Assembly: GCF_008831285.2 (NCBI RefSeq)
Contig: NC_045145.1
Coordinates: forward strand, 14,772,040 to 14,836,039
DNA length: 64,000 bases
Direction: 5' to 3'
DNA from: Nymphaea colorata
Lineage: Eukaryota > Streptophyta > Magnoliopsida > Nymphaeales > Nymphaeaceae
Part shown: positions 10,479 through 21,112 of the stretch, piece by piece
Position numbering within the stretch: the stretch's first letter is position 1
Layout of the letters: each line of letters starts with the position of its first letter
The notes under the pieces: generated by a model
Seen by the model: only the letters and a program-made list of their open reading frames with translations
Databases searched by the model: none
Told to the model about the DNA's origin: nothing
Position numbers and translations under genes: made by a program

Positions 10479-13400
10479 ATGGGAGCCGCGGGTTCGAAGC
10501 TAGAGAAGGCACTAGGCGATCAGTTTCCAGAAGGGGAGAGATACTTTGGACTCGAGAATTTCGGCAATACTTGTTACTGCAACAGCGTTCTGCAGGTTTT
10601 TTTTCCACCATCATCCCTTCTGTAACTCATAATTGTCTTCTTCCTCATTTCTTGTTGCAATCTTCTCTGCGGATGTGTTTTTACGGTCCCCTAGATCTTG
10701 CTGTCCTTGATGTTATTTGTCGATTTCACTATCTTGGTGATTCTTGGTATTCACGGGTATCGGTTGAAATTTGGGTTTCGTTGAGTTATTTTGGCGATTT
10801 CTACTATGGCCTTTCCGGGTAATGCCCTAGATTGACCGATTATTGCTTTAAGACCTCATGAGCAGAAGTCGTACCGTGTTTGCATAATTGAGATTAGATT
10901 TTTCGAAGTGGAGATATCATTTTTTGGGCTTGGTTGGTGTGTGTGGATCAACCGGAGAGGAGGGCGTTAGTGTTTCTTTGTCAGGTGATTCTTCTTCTTT
11001 GCAACTACTTTATCGGAAATTTTCCTTGTAAGGTGTAATTTCTGGTCACTGTGAAAGGTCTGTTTTGATTCTTTTGAATGGCGCTGTTCTAGCATTTTTT
11101 TTCTTCTCAAGAACATGCGTAACCTATTATTGTCCCAAAGATGCACACTTTTGATTGGTGGTAAAAAAAATTAGTCATCTTCTGCATTAGGTCAATCTCC
11201 CATGTGGTTAAGTGTTTCACGGCTACAGAATAGCGCATTCTAATGTAACCTAGTGAATTACCAGCAAAGCAAGTCGGTCGTAATGTAGATTTCCTGTTGA
11301 CATGTGCTGGAATGTCCGCCACATTTCAGGGAAGTTCCTTGTTGTTTGATTGCATTATTGTTTGCCAAAGGAAAAGGGATGGGACGATTAACTTGATTAG
11401 GCAGTATTAAACAATAATAGGTCATTACATGCTGACATCTTTAAGTTTAGACCTTAATCTTTGGTGTCTTCCATTACTTACCGAAGGAATCTTGTGCTGT
11501 AGGAGAAGGCGGTGGTTATTTGGATAAAAAATGTCTTTTGACTGGTTCATCTTTTTGTGTGAATTCATGGTTCAAATATGAAAGTAAAATATGACGATCC
11601 ATACGGACTTTGGCCTTGTTTAAAATTCTTCCTGGGCAGTCTCCATAAGTTCCTGTATGCAACCGTTTAGGTCTTTTATAGGCATGTTGTAGCAGGTGTT
11701 AGCACCTTTCATCATGTTCCCATTTTCTTTTAATGTTTTTGTAGATCTTTTTAAGAAAGAAAAAATCCATGATAGATGTTAACAAATATCTAAGAACGTC
11801 CGATTGAATTGTAAATTCCAGTGTTTATGTTATTGCTATCTTTACGTTCTGTTTAGGTTACACTAAAATAACATGCAATTTATGTTTACTATTTGATACA
11901 GGCATTATACTTTTGTGTCCCATTCCGTGAACAGTTGTTGGAATATTATGCTAACAGCAAGAATGTCGGAGATGCAGAGGAAACCCTTTTAACATGCCTG
12001 GCAGATTTGTTTACTCAGGTACAAGTCATGACAGGTGATCTAATCATGTCAATGTTTGATAGCCAGCTTCTTCCTCCTGCTACGTATATTGCATAAAGTT
12101 TGAGCACCTTCTTTTTCTTCAGGATTTTTAATAAGCATGAAGGCCATTTATCTACAAATTGCATTTAAATTCATTTTTTTAGATTAAGAGTGCAGATAGT
12201 GTTGTAAAGTTTTGGTCATTTAATGTTTTGACAAACTGTGAATAATTGTGGTAGATGTGATTCCTTTGTATTATATGTTTCCAGTGGCAACACTTTGAAT
12301 TATTTCATTATTTTAAATTGCAAATGTGGATGGCAATGATATTTAGTTCTTAGGAATTCTTTTATCAGTGTTGCTTATATTGTAGTTTATTCTTGTTTTC
12401 AATTGTAATCAACAACATCATCGATGAAGTGAGAAGGCTTGAATGATACAATTAGATTGAGGGGTAAAGAGAAAAATATAGCTACAGGTCAGTAACTCAA
12501 GTGGGATTAAGCGTCACCATTACTTTGAAGCTTCTTGCTTCTGGGATTCCACAGGATCTTCCAGCAACAATGTTATGTGGATTGGACAGGAGACTTGCTG
12601 CACCTATGTGTCTCTGATGCATGTTGGCTGTTGGGTTTAAGAAAATAAAAGTTGGTAGATTCTGGTGTGCTTTTTGAGTGCAGGTGCTAACAAATGACTA
12701 CTTCTGGTCCACATTTGAATGCACACTTCCAAATGCAGTTAAAACTGCTTGGTTTGTGGCAACAGGCTATTTCAGTCATGGAGTTGGACCCGGTGAATAT
12801 TCATAGTCTAGTTTCATTCTTTCGTCCTAAAACAACTAAGGAAGAAACAAGAATGCACGAGTCGAGTCCCGAGCCACCGAGTTGACCCCTCAAGTCAGGA
12901 GTCAAGAATGAACAAGTTGAGTCCCGAGTCAGCGGGTTTTAAAGCATTGGCTCAGATAGTATATCTAATCAATCAAACACCCTCTAATGTGTGCCATGTT
13001 AGGTTGGCTTATTTCTGAGTTATACATGTATTCAAGTCATTTTACAAGTGTTTTATGTTTAAATGACAAGTTATACATTGTTTTTCTACAGCTGAGTCAG
13101 GCCGAGTCATGCAGAGCTTCAGCAAGAAATTGACTTGGGATAGGTGTCTATGGTGACTTTGTAATAAAATTATGAACTTAAACCTATATGAAGTCGAGAT
13201 GCACAAGTCTCTCTTCCCTTTACACTCCTAGCAGATTTGCACAAGCAGGCAATGTGCCTAACATTGTGACATAATTAGGTCTAGTTGAAAATGATCGCAT
13301 TTGTCTGCATAGAAGTGTGCATTTTGCACTAATCCAGCTATAATAGCATTCCAGGAAGTAGTACTGTACACACGGGTTAGACCATCAAAACCCATCTGAC

Positions 13401-13698
13401 CTACCATATAATGGCTAGTCGTTCCCAACCTCAGCAAACTCATTGTATCAATGATTGCTGACCAAGTGAATATAGTTTACCCAGATATTTCATCAAGTAT
13501 TTTTCTTGCCCCCTCTAAAGCAATAATTTTTGCACACATGTTTACTAATTTCTTTCCAATGGATAATAGATCATCCCAAATCCATGGACAGGATTGATTT
13601 GGGCATGGTTTTTTCCCCCTCTTCTGGTGCTGTTTTTTTTAGTCAGGGCAGGAGAGTTGGCGTTTGGGTTCTGAAATTGCACATGCAAATGAGTTTCC

Positions 13699-13737
<39 letters not shown>

Positions 13738-16700
13738 TGGCCTGGTATTAGCCAGCTGAAGAAGCGAGAGGTAATTGCTGGCTGCCCACTGTGGTGGAAA
13801 ATTTGGATCCCCTCCTCTGGCACATGATTTTGGGCATAAGCAGACCCAAGTTCTTGGATATATCTGTTGATTTCTGGTACTGTAAATGCAAAACACCTTT
13901 TGATAATGAACCCAAAATCTTGAAGAGAATTCGAGAATAAGTATAACAACTCAAAACACCAACTAAAGAACCTCTTCACACACAAGCACTCACACTCTGC
14001 ACAAAGGCACAAACTGAGAAACAGAAGAATTTTATTGACGAAGGAGGAGAAAACTGATGTACAAGAGACAAGGCTCCACAATATACAGAAGAAGGGAGCC
14101 CCATGCTAGCCATTGGGCTACTCCCAACATCTAGAAAACTAGCCATTGTGTTCTAGCCAACAGCTAGTTTGATGCAGCCTTGATCAGAAAATAAAAAATA
14201 AAAATAAGAACATGAGAAAGAAAGAAAAATACAAATAGAGGAAAATGATTCGGCCTATGTGCACATATGTAATATTTGTATGTGTGTATTGTTGTATGTA
14301 TGAACTTACATATGTTTTCAACAGATATGCCCCAAATCATAAATATTTTTCACCTGAAGTGAATAAAACTTTGATGACCAAACACACCTTTATGGTTCAT
14401 CAGAAGTGCCTGTTAATTTAGGACCATTTTTTTCTGCAAGACCCGGATGCTAAATTAGTGCAGAATAGATCCAAAAATCAGGTTTTAAGTTTGAGGGTGA
14501 ACAAGGTATTTTACCTTGATAAGTGGATCCAAAAGACATTAAGAATATATTAAAAAAATATACACACACAATAGGAAAAATGTTGTAGTCAAATCCTGTT
14601 TGTGTTGAGGAAAACCCTGCTACACAAACTTTCCACTTTGGTGTCAGTCTGAGTGGACAGGGTTTTCTAGAAATCGAACTAGGACAGTATACAGGGCAGC
14701 CAAGTGGCGACAGTGATGTGATGTAAATGGTACCATAAACATTAGATCTTCCATCAGTGTTTGAGTGGCTTAATAGGTGATGTGAAACTGTTACAGTTGG
14801 CTTTAATTTAGGCCATTTCTAATGGTGGAAACTGAAAAAGTTTAGAGCTAATAAAAGATCTTCACTTTTTTTACCCCATGGTAACAGGAATTGTTAGGGA
14901 CTCAGGATCCCTCTTTTACTCATGTTAGATTTATACATTGGTTTGAGAGATTTCCTATCTCCAAATTCATTATCCAGCATTTAGCATGTTTTTTTGCATT
15001 TTGGAAGTTATTTGATGAGCGTCATCTCAATCATTAATTTAATAGTGAGAGCTTGAGGACTTTCACATAGTTGGAAGCATTGTCACAAAAAACGCATTTT
15101 TTTCGAAAAAAACGCGTATAATACCCAAAAAATAAGTCAGTCATATAAAACGGCAATTAGACGTGTTTTGTTTTTAAAATGCCAGAAAATAAAAAACATG
15201 AAAAGACGTGTATTATACGTGTTTTTTTTGCATTTTTTCTTTTTTTTTATTAATTTTTATTTTTTGATAATTCTGAGGATGTATTAAATGTTTTAAAAAT
15301 TTGCCGAGATTTTCCTGAGATATTTCCGAGATAAACAACTTTGCCGTATTATACCCTAGAAATTCTTCGCCGTATAATACCCGTACATGATATATGTGAC
15401 AATGGTTGGAACTTGGAAGACATGGCTTGCACCACTCATGCGCCAGTGCAAACAAAAAATGTGCTCAACACCCATCATTTTGCTGACAACAAGGCCACAT
15501 GAGGAGATGTGGGCCATAATACATGCTGAACACAAAAATTGCTCCTTTATGTATGTTTTGTTGGTACTGACCCCACTGAGGGGTGGAATACCAAAATGAC
15601 ATCAGCAACATAAGATATTCCCCTGGTAGCCTCATGGCCTGTCCAGTCGGCCAAGGCATATGGTTGAGTGACAATCATTGAAGCTATTGTGGGACAATCC
15701 ATCTTAGCGGTTGCATTCTCACCAAGCACATGACTGATAGCTCTCTGGTGGGCTACAGTACCTGTGCTGAAATGCACATGGAATGTGCTTCCCACATATT
15801 GCTAGTAACTGGACGAGAACCAATGACTTTTACAAAATAAATTTTGTCCATTTTTCAATAATCTTATGGTTAAATTTTGAAGTTCACCAGGAAGATGGTC
15901 TTTTTATCAGGTAAATAAAGAAAGTTTCCTGCTTTATTAGGAAATGCAGAATGCCTTTTGATATTGCTTTGCCCTTCTGCTTCCTGAGTTACATCAGGAA
16001 TGTGTTTAAATGCTTTTCCTATGGATATTTATGCTGTTCCAGCTTCAAAAAAAGCTTTGTATGCATGTGCTAATTTTACAGACATTAAACCAGACTTTTT
16101 TTTTAAAAAATTTATTTAATGTACTTTGTGTACTTTACAATGTGTTTGTTTTTCCTTTCTGCTAAAAATTATGGGTTCTATTCTACCAGAAAGAATATGG
16201 TTCTGTAATTTGATGCAGATAAGCTCTCAGAAGAAGAAAACTGGTGTTATTGCTCCAAAAAGGTTTGTGCAGAAAGTGAGGAAGCAGAATGAGCTTTTTC
16301 GCGGTTACATGCACCAGGTGTGATGACCATCTTAGATCCTCCATGAATTTTATTGTCTTTTAATCATGGGAACTCTTTTTTCATGTTCCTTTTTATTTTC
16401 TTGTTTGTGTAGGATGCACATGAGTTCTTAAATTTTCTCTTAAATGAGCTTGTTGATATCCTTGAGAAAGAGTCAATTGCTGCAAATGACTCTCCAGATA
16501 ATACATCACCATCAGAAAAGACTGCAAATGGGCACCGGAATGTTCAACCAAATGGCAATCATAAAGAACCTGTGGTTACATGGGTTCACAAAATCTTCCA
16601 GGTGCGTTACACTCTGTCAATCTAGCACCCCAATGAGTAATTTATAGTGTTAAGTCACTCCAGATGTATTATCTAGCCGTTCAACCAAGGATCCTAATCA

Positions 16701-18261
16701 TATGTTTTCCATTTTTAACAGGGTATCTTGACCAATGAAACCAGGTGCCTTAGATGTGAAACAGTAACAGCAAGGGATGAAACATTTCTAGATTTGAGCC
16801 TTGACATTGAACAGAATAGTTCCATCACAAGTTGCCTAAGAAATTTCAGTTCTACGGAGACATTAAATGCGGAGGATAAATTCTTCTGTGATAAATGTTG
16901 CAGGTTTCATTTTATATCCTTTACTTTTTATTGCAATTAAAGATGAAAGTCAAACTACATGATCATAGCCCTTTTTATCACTTTTGGTTGACATGAGGTT
17001 TGTGCAAGTCATGAAGTTCTTTATTACTGGCTGCTTCAAATTAATTGAGTCGTTCTGTTTTTCTGTCTTAAGGCTTTCGTTGTGCTTTTTCCATTTTCTC
17101 ACCTCTTTTTGTTGTTTTCCCTCTATGATCTCATATGCCTAATGGTCAATACATCTTTATTTCTTTGAAAATTCTTTTCCAGAAATTGTTGCTTGAGAAA
17201 TTGCATTCAGTTTCTCAATAATGGGGGCCATACATCAATACGGTTGGTTAGCTACTCTACAGAAGTTCCAGGTTCAGACTGGGCCTAGCCTGTGCATGTC
17301 TTACCTGACATTGATAGGACCGGACTAAGCTTTACTTGTAATCAAGTTGGCCCTATGGGAATTGAGCCAAATCTGGCTCATTAATGCATGTGGTGGTTTC
17401 AGGACTTGGCCCTGTTGAGTTTGAATTCAGTTGACAACCTTATACTTTCTTCAACATGTAATTTAGTACATTATTATCATTATATTATGTTTTTAAAAAT
17501 TTAAAATTTTATTTAAATCGGGCTTAATTGGGAAATTCAGGTCAGGAATTATGAATAGATCCGATCCATTAGCCGGACTCAGGTTATGGATGTTAGACAG
17601 GATTTGGTTCTTAAGGGATTGTTTCTTGATTTTTGTATATTGAGCTAGGATCGAGCCATGACAGGTTGATCCTGATGCCAAGCCTGGGCCCTAGCCGGGC
17701 AATTCACAACCCTGCTCAATGTAGCTTACGAAGAAAAAGTAAAAGACGCTGAAACATTGATTTAAAACAGATGATGCGAAGTGCTTTGTTGGCCAACAAT
17801 ATTTTTGCCTTGTTTTTGGCTCTTCTCTTGCAAATGTTTTACCAAGCTCCGTTATCTGCAGCTTGCAGGAAGCACAGAAGAGGATGAAGATAAAGAAGCC
17901 TCCTCACATCCTTGTCATTCATTTGAAACGCTTCAAATACATTGAGCAGCTAGGCCGATACAAAAAACTATCATACAGAGTTGTCTTTCCTCTGGAGCTA
18001 AAGCTAAGCAACACCATGGACAGCACAGATTCTGAGTATTCCTTGTTTGCTGTTGTTGTTCATGTAGGTAGTGGTCCAAATCATGGACACTATGTCAGCT
18101 TGGTGAAGAGCCACAATCACTGGCTTTTCTTTGATGACGAAAATGTGGAGATGATAGATGAGTCAGCCGTGCAGACCTTTTTCGGATCAGCCCAGGAGTA
18201 CTCCAGCAATACGGATCATGGATATATTCTGTTTTACGAGAGTTTAGGAGGCAAGAGTTGA
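10479..18261 (+). CDS. UBP3/UBP4: Ubiquitin carboxyl-terminal hydrolase of the UBP3/UBP4 type
   Basis: Cysteine protease that removes ubiquitin from conjugates; the Arabidopsis pair UBP3/UBP4 is needed for pollen development. Six exons with GT-AG junctions: 10479-10595, 11902-12018, 16219-16317, 16413-16601, 16722-16903 and 17862-18261, giving 367 residues, the family length (365-371). The Cys box [13 protein letters not shown] carries the predicted nucleophile Cys32; the His box [10 protein letters not shown] has His311, followed by the [11 protein letters not shown] acidic stretch. Two CxxC pairs (Cys183/186 and 230/233) make a zinc ribbon. Start 10479 gives MGAAGSK, identical to the Arabidopsis N-terminus and a myristoylation-type motif; an in-frame ATG six bases upstream (10473) is in poorer context. 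Intron 2 is 4.2 kb and packed with repeats. Residues 140-160 are the variable linker. Confidence 0.95.
12019..13200. other. UBP intron 2, first part
   Basis: Non-coding. A stretch near 12,850-12,945 repeats words of the type gagtcccgag...ccgagttgac, a style common in plant repeats, but no ends could be defined. Confidence 0.4.
13201..13860 (-). pseudogene. PPR gene relic, antisense inside UBP intron 2
   Basis: On the minus strand, about 13,415-13,560 reads [19 protein letters not shown], then a stop, then [12 protein letters not shown]; about 13,320-13,350 reads [15 protein letters not shown]. These are typical PLS-class PPR words (compare LVDMYAKCGALEDARKVFDEM and SWNAIISGLVQNG). Frames are broken by stops and shifts and no full repeat array survives, so this is a dead copy or fragment. 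A (CT)n tract at 13,702-13,734 interrupts it. The part above 13,740 ([21 protein letters not shown]) is weaker PPR-like text. It differs from both intact PPR genes in this window as far as can be judged by eye. Confidence 0.6.
13702..13734. repeat. (CT)n microsatellite
   Basis: About 16 CT units within UBP intron 2. Confidence 0.95.
13920..14161 (-). mobile_element. LTR-like fragment (Copia-type appearance), fossil
   Basis: On the minus strand the segment starts TGTTGGCTAG, is followed by a leader-like stretch with an AATAAA-type word and a U5-like GTGTGTGAAGAGG tail, the usual order of an LTR's R-U5 part. No internal retrotransposon genes or second LTR are visible, so it is a broken remnant or solo-LTR piece. 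Family assignment is tentative. Confidence 0.3.
15079..15403. mobile_element. MULE-type MITE in UBP intron 2, about 325 bp
   Basis: Ends are attgtcacaaaaaacgc on the left and, reverse complemented, attgtcacatatatcat on the right. Flanks gttggaagc (15070-15078) and gttggaact (15405-15413) resemble a decayed 9-bp target duplication. Inside, gtataatacc/ggtattatac words recur in both orientations near each end. No transposase frame. Confidence 0.5.
15413..15830 (-). other. Protein-like stretch of unknown origin in UBP intron 2
   Basis: On the minus strand two overlapping open frames (15547-15795 and 15465-15674) read with balanced composition, for example [19 protein letters not shown] and [19 protein letters not shown]. 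No family was recognised. Because it sits inside an intron beside a MITE, a gene fragment carried by a transposon is possible. Confidence 0.25.
17190..17715. mobile_element. Probable hAT-like MITE relic in UBP intron 5
   Basis: The right end reads agccgggcaattcacaaccctg, resembling the CAGGGTTGTNAAT...CCGGGC ends of common plant hAT-type MITEs. Inside, ggcctag, ccggac and ggttcag words typical of such elements recur. The left end could not be fixed; gactgggcctagcctgtg near 17,278 may be its counterpart. Confidence 0.35.
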
Positions 18262-18404
18262 AGAGGCTGGCTTTTTCCCGAGAGTATGGTGCTAATTTTC
18301 TCCTCTCCATTGCTCTACTGGAAAGAAGCTGCATGAGTTGCGGAATGCTGCAGAATGCCATGTACAGTGGATGGTGGAATCTCACCATCCTTTGCTTGTG
18401 GGAC

Positions 18405-18410
18405 AATAAA
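18405..18410 (+). terminator. Poly(A) signal of the UBP gene
   Basis: A perfect AATAAA lies 144 nt after the UBP stop codon, in a suitable position to direct cleavage and polyadenylation. Confidence 0.55.
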
Positions 18411-20743
18411 GAGGATGTAAATGATGGCTGAGAGTTCACAGATGCTTGTATCCCTTGGTGTCGAGTATTTTATACAAATTGCAGTTGCTTCATTGCTCTC
18501 AATATCAAATAATATTTACAGAAAACATTTTCCTTTCATTTACAATATGTATGCATAGCGGGCTGTGAGAGGAACTGGATCGGCTGTTAGAAGATTGGTT
18601 GCTGGACTTATTATTATCCTTTTTGTTTGAGACGGATGGTAATGTGAGATAAATTGCTAATGGGAACTCTGAGTAGTCAGGTTTGAGCGCCATTTCCACT
18701 TAAATGAGAAACACGTGTTGTTTATTTCTTTCACATCACAACGGCAGTAAGATTTCCTGTAAATATAAATCTTTGTTTTGGGTTTGTTTGTGGGCGTGGT
18801 GGGTGTTGCGGGTTTCCAGAGTTTTAAGGGAAAGTTTTGGACATAAACCCTCTTAGCCTAGGTGTTCTTCCTTGATCTCCCAAGTTGTACACTTACAGCT
18901 GAAGACCAAAGAGCACCCATAACTGTGTCTGAATGCTGCTTCTGATGTTCTATGTAAAAGAATGGGATTCCTTAATGGAGTTTCTTGGCCTTACTTCCGT
19001 GAGGAATCCCATTCAAATCTGACTTCTGTTTGAATGGGCAATGAGCATCTTACTTTTAATTCTGCTTTTGCCATTACAGGAAGCCTAGCTCCATTCGAAA
19101 ACCTTTATAGGTATTTGGCAAAAGTAATTAAACAGTATCCTTGGTCGAGTCCACCGATGCACTAGTAGTAAAGTATCCGCAGTCTAGAAGCACTTTAAAG
19201 TCGATGTGCCAGCAGTTAACCTTATCGTAGAAGGAAAACAAAGTACCGGGAGAACGCAAAATATACCCAAAAGGATCAAGCTTTTATTAGCATTGTTATT
19301 AGATAAACTGAAGTGCGCGATATTGTGGAGTTAATGATGACAGTTTTCCCTAGTGGCTGGGATGGAGTATTCGAAAATCTTTACCGTTTTCTCTTTTAAA
19401 TTGAGGATTTGCCTCGACCACCAAAACTTATGTGGGAAACGGTAAAGGAAAGCTCAGGCAACGGAACAGGGAAAACCTTTTCAAATGGTCGCTCGGTAGT
19501 GGCACATCTTGGGCCTTAGATGGAGACGTGTTTCAAAGTTAGAAAAAAATCTAGCAAGAAAGAAAAATTCTCTAGAAGAAGCTTCCATTGAAAGAGAAAA
19601 ATGAAAAAAACAAGGCAGATAAGCGCAACAAAATTTTGCTCAGAACTACCTTCATCTCAAGAGATGAAACAATTTTTGCTAGAAAAAAGTGTGTTGGTTC
19701 AAAACAAAATTACCAACAGAAAAATTTGTAGATTTGGTTTGGTAAGAAAATGCTCTCCTTTTGATCTTCTGATCCCATTTTCTTCATATGGCTTTCCCGT
19801 TTCCAATAGAGTTGAAAGTCCCATTGGAAAGCACGAGAATGATAAGAAAAATGCTAGAGCAATGAAGAGATCTAAAAAATGCTCCCATCGTTCTAATCGA
19901 GGAAAAACTTCCGCCGAGCTTTTCTACGACAAATGCGAATAGCAAAACAACCTATTTAAAGTTGGGCATCGTCTAAAGTCTAAGCAGGCAGGTGACCGGA
20001 AGGCTCCAAATCGCAAAGGTGGGATAATAGATTCATGCATGTCGTTTGAAATTTGAACAGCCAAAAAACGAGTGTTTAGTGGATTCAATGAATGCATGTT
20101 GGACCAAAAAAATTGTATTTTTTTCTTTCAAGAATTCAAAATAGATGAAACATGAGTTCCTTTGTTTTTCACTAGGTTTTAACTAGCAAATCCAGCACCT
20201 ACTTTCATATGTTTTAGATTAATTTAACTATGCGTAGAAGTTTCTTCTCTTTTAGTTACTATTGACCACGGTTTGGCTTTAATAAAAATTACAAAAAAAC
20301 TTAAATCATATGAGTAGTTCATATTTTCACTTGCTTAAAAACATATTTGATATGAAAATGGTCGGTTTGATATTTCTTTCTTTCGTTGTGGTAGAAATTG
20401 GTTTGATTGTCGTTCCGAAAAGCTAAATGCGGCTGCATTTCAGCCGATGCACCCCACATATGTGCTTGTATTGGTCTATTCTTAAGTTAAATTTTTATTG
20501 GATAAACTTTAAGAAAAAAAATCAATTTATAATATGTGTTCGTGTAGGATCTAGAAAGAGGGAGAGAGATAAATGGATCAGCGGGTCAGGTCCAAGTTCA
20601 CCAATACCCAGAACCTGCTCTCGTCTCAAGTATGATCTATATGTGCAGTCGACACCCGCCTCCGCAGGCGGCCAGTGAGAGCAGAGAAGTAAGGGGCGAG
20701 AGAGCGAAAGGGAGAGGAAGAGAGGGAAACGAGAGCGTGAGGG
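18411..20743. other. Intergenic DNA between UBP and TRM112
   Basis: Mostly AT-rich. A 113-codon plus frame at 19601-19942 is lysine- and serine-rich with no recognisable domain and is judged fortuitous. The last ~120 bp before TRM112 are a GA-rich leader. Confidence 0.45.
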
Positions 20744-21112
20744 ATGAGGCTACTGACGCACAACATGCTATCTTGCAACATCAAGGGTGTTGTGAACGGC
20801 TTCCCTCTGCAGCTGGAGGTGGAGAGGTGTACCGTGAAGGAGGTGGCCTTCAACCCGGACTTCCTCCGCAACATCTTCCCCAAGATCGAGTGGAAGGCTC
20901 TCCACGACGCCGCCTCTCAGATGGGTGTCACCGAACTCCCTGAACGCGCCGACCCCTCCATGCTTGACAGCGACGACTTCCTCCGCAAGTTCCACCACGC
21001 CCTCCTCGAGCTCCACCTCGAAGAGGGCGCCCTCCTCTGCCCCGAGACCGGCCGCCGCTTCCCCGTCACCAAGGGCATCCCCAACATGCTCCTCCACGAA
21101 GACGAAGTCTAG
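20744..21112 (+). CDS. TRM112: TRM112-like multifunctional methyltransferase subunit
   Basis: Small activator and stabiliser of several methyltransferases acting on tRNA, 18S rRNA and release factor eRF1; in Arabidopsis the copy SMO2 (TRM112A) supports cell division in organ growth. Single-exon frame of 122 residues, the usual length. Family marks are MRLLTHNMLSCNIKGV at the start, EFNP-like VAFNPDFLRNIFPKIEW (34-50), HHALLELHLEEGALLCPETG (84-103) and RRFPVTKGIPNMLLHEDE near the end. As in human TRMT112, the yeast four-cysteine zinc site is not kept: only scattered Cys residues remain. Start chosen because it gives the conserved MRLLTHN N-terminus. GC content is markedly higher than the flanks. 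Confidence 0.95.
   Translation: MRLLTHNMLSCNIKGVVNGFPLQLEVERCTVKEVAFNPDFLRNIFPKIEWKALHDAASQMGVTELPERADPSMLDSDDFLRKFHHALLELHLEEGALLCPETGRRFPVTKGIPNMLLHEDEV

Noticed and set aside
19601-19942. 113-codon Lys/Ser-rich frame
   Set aside because: AT-rich composition, no domain, no promoter features; likely chance.
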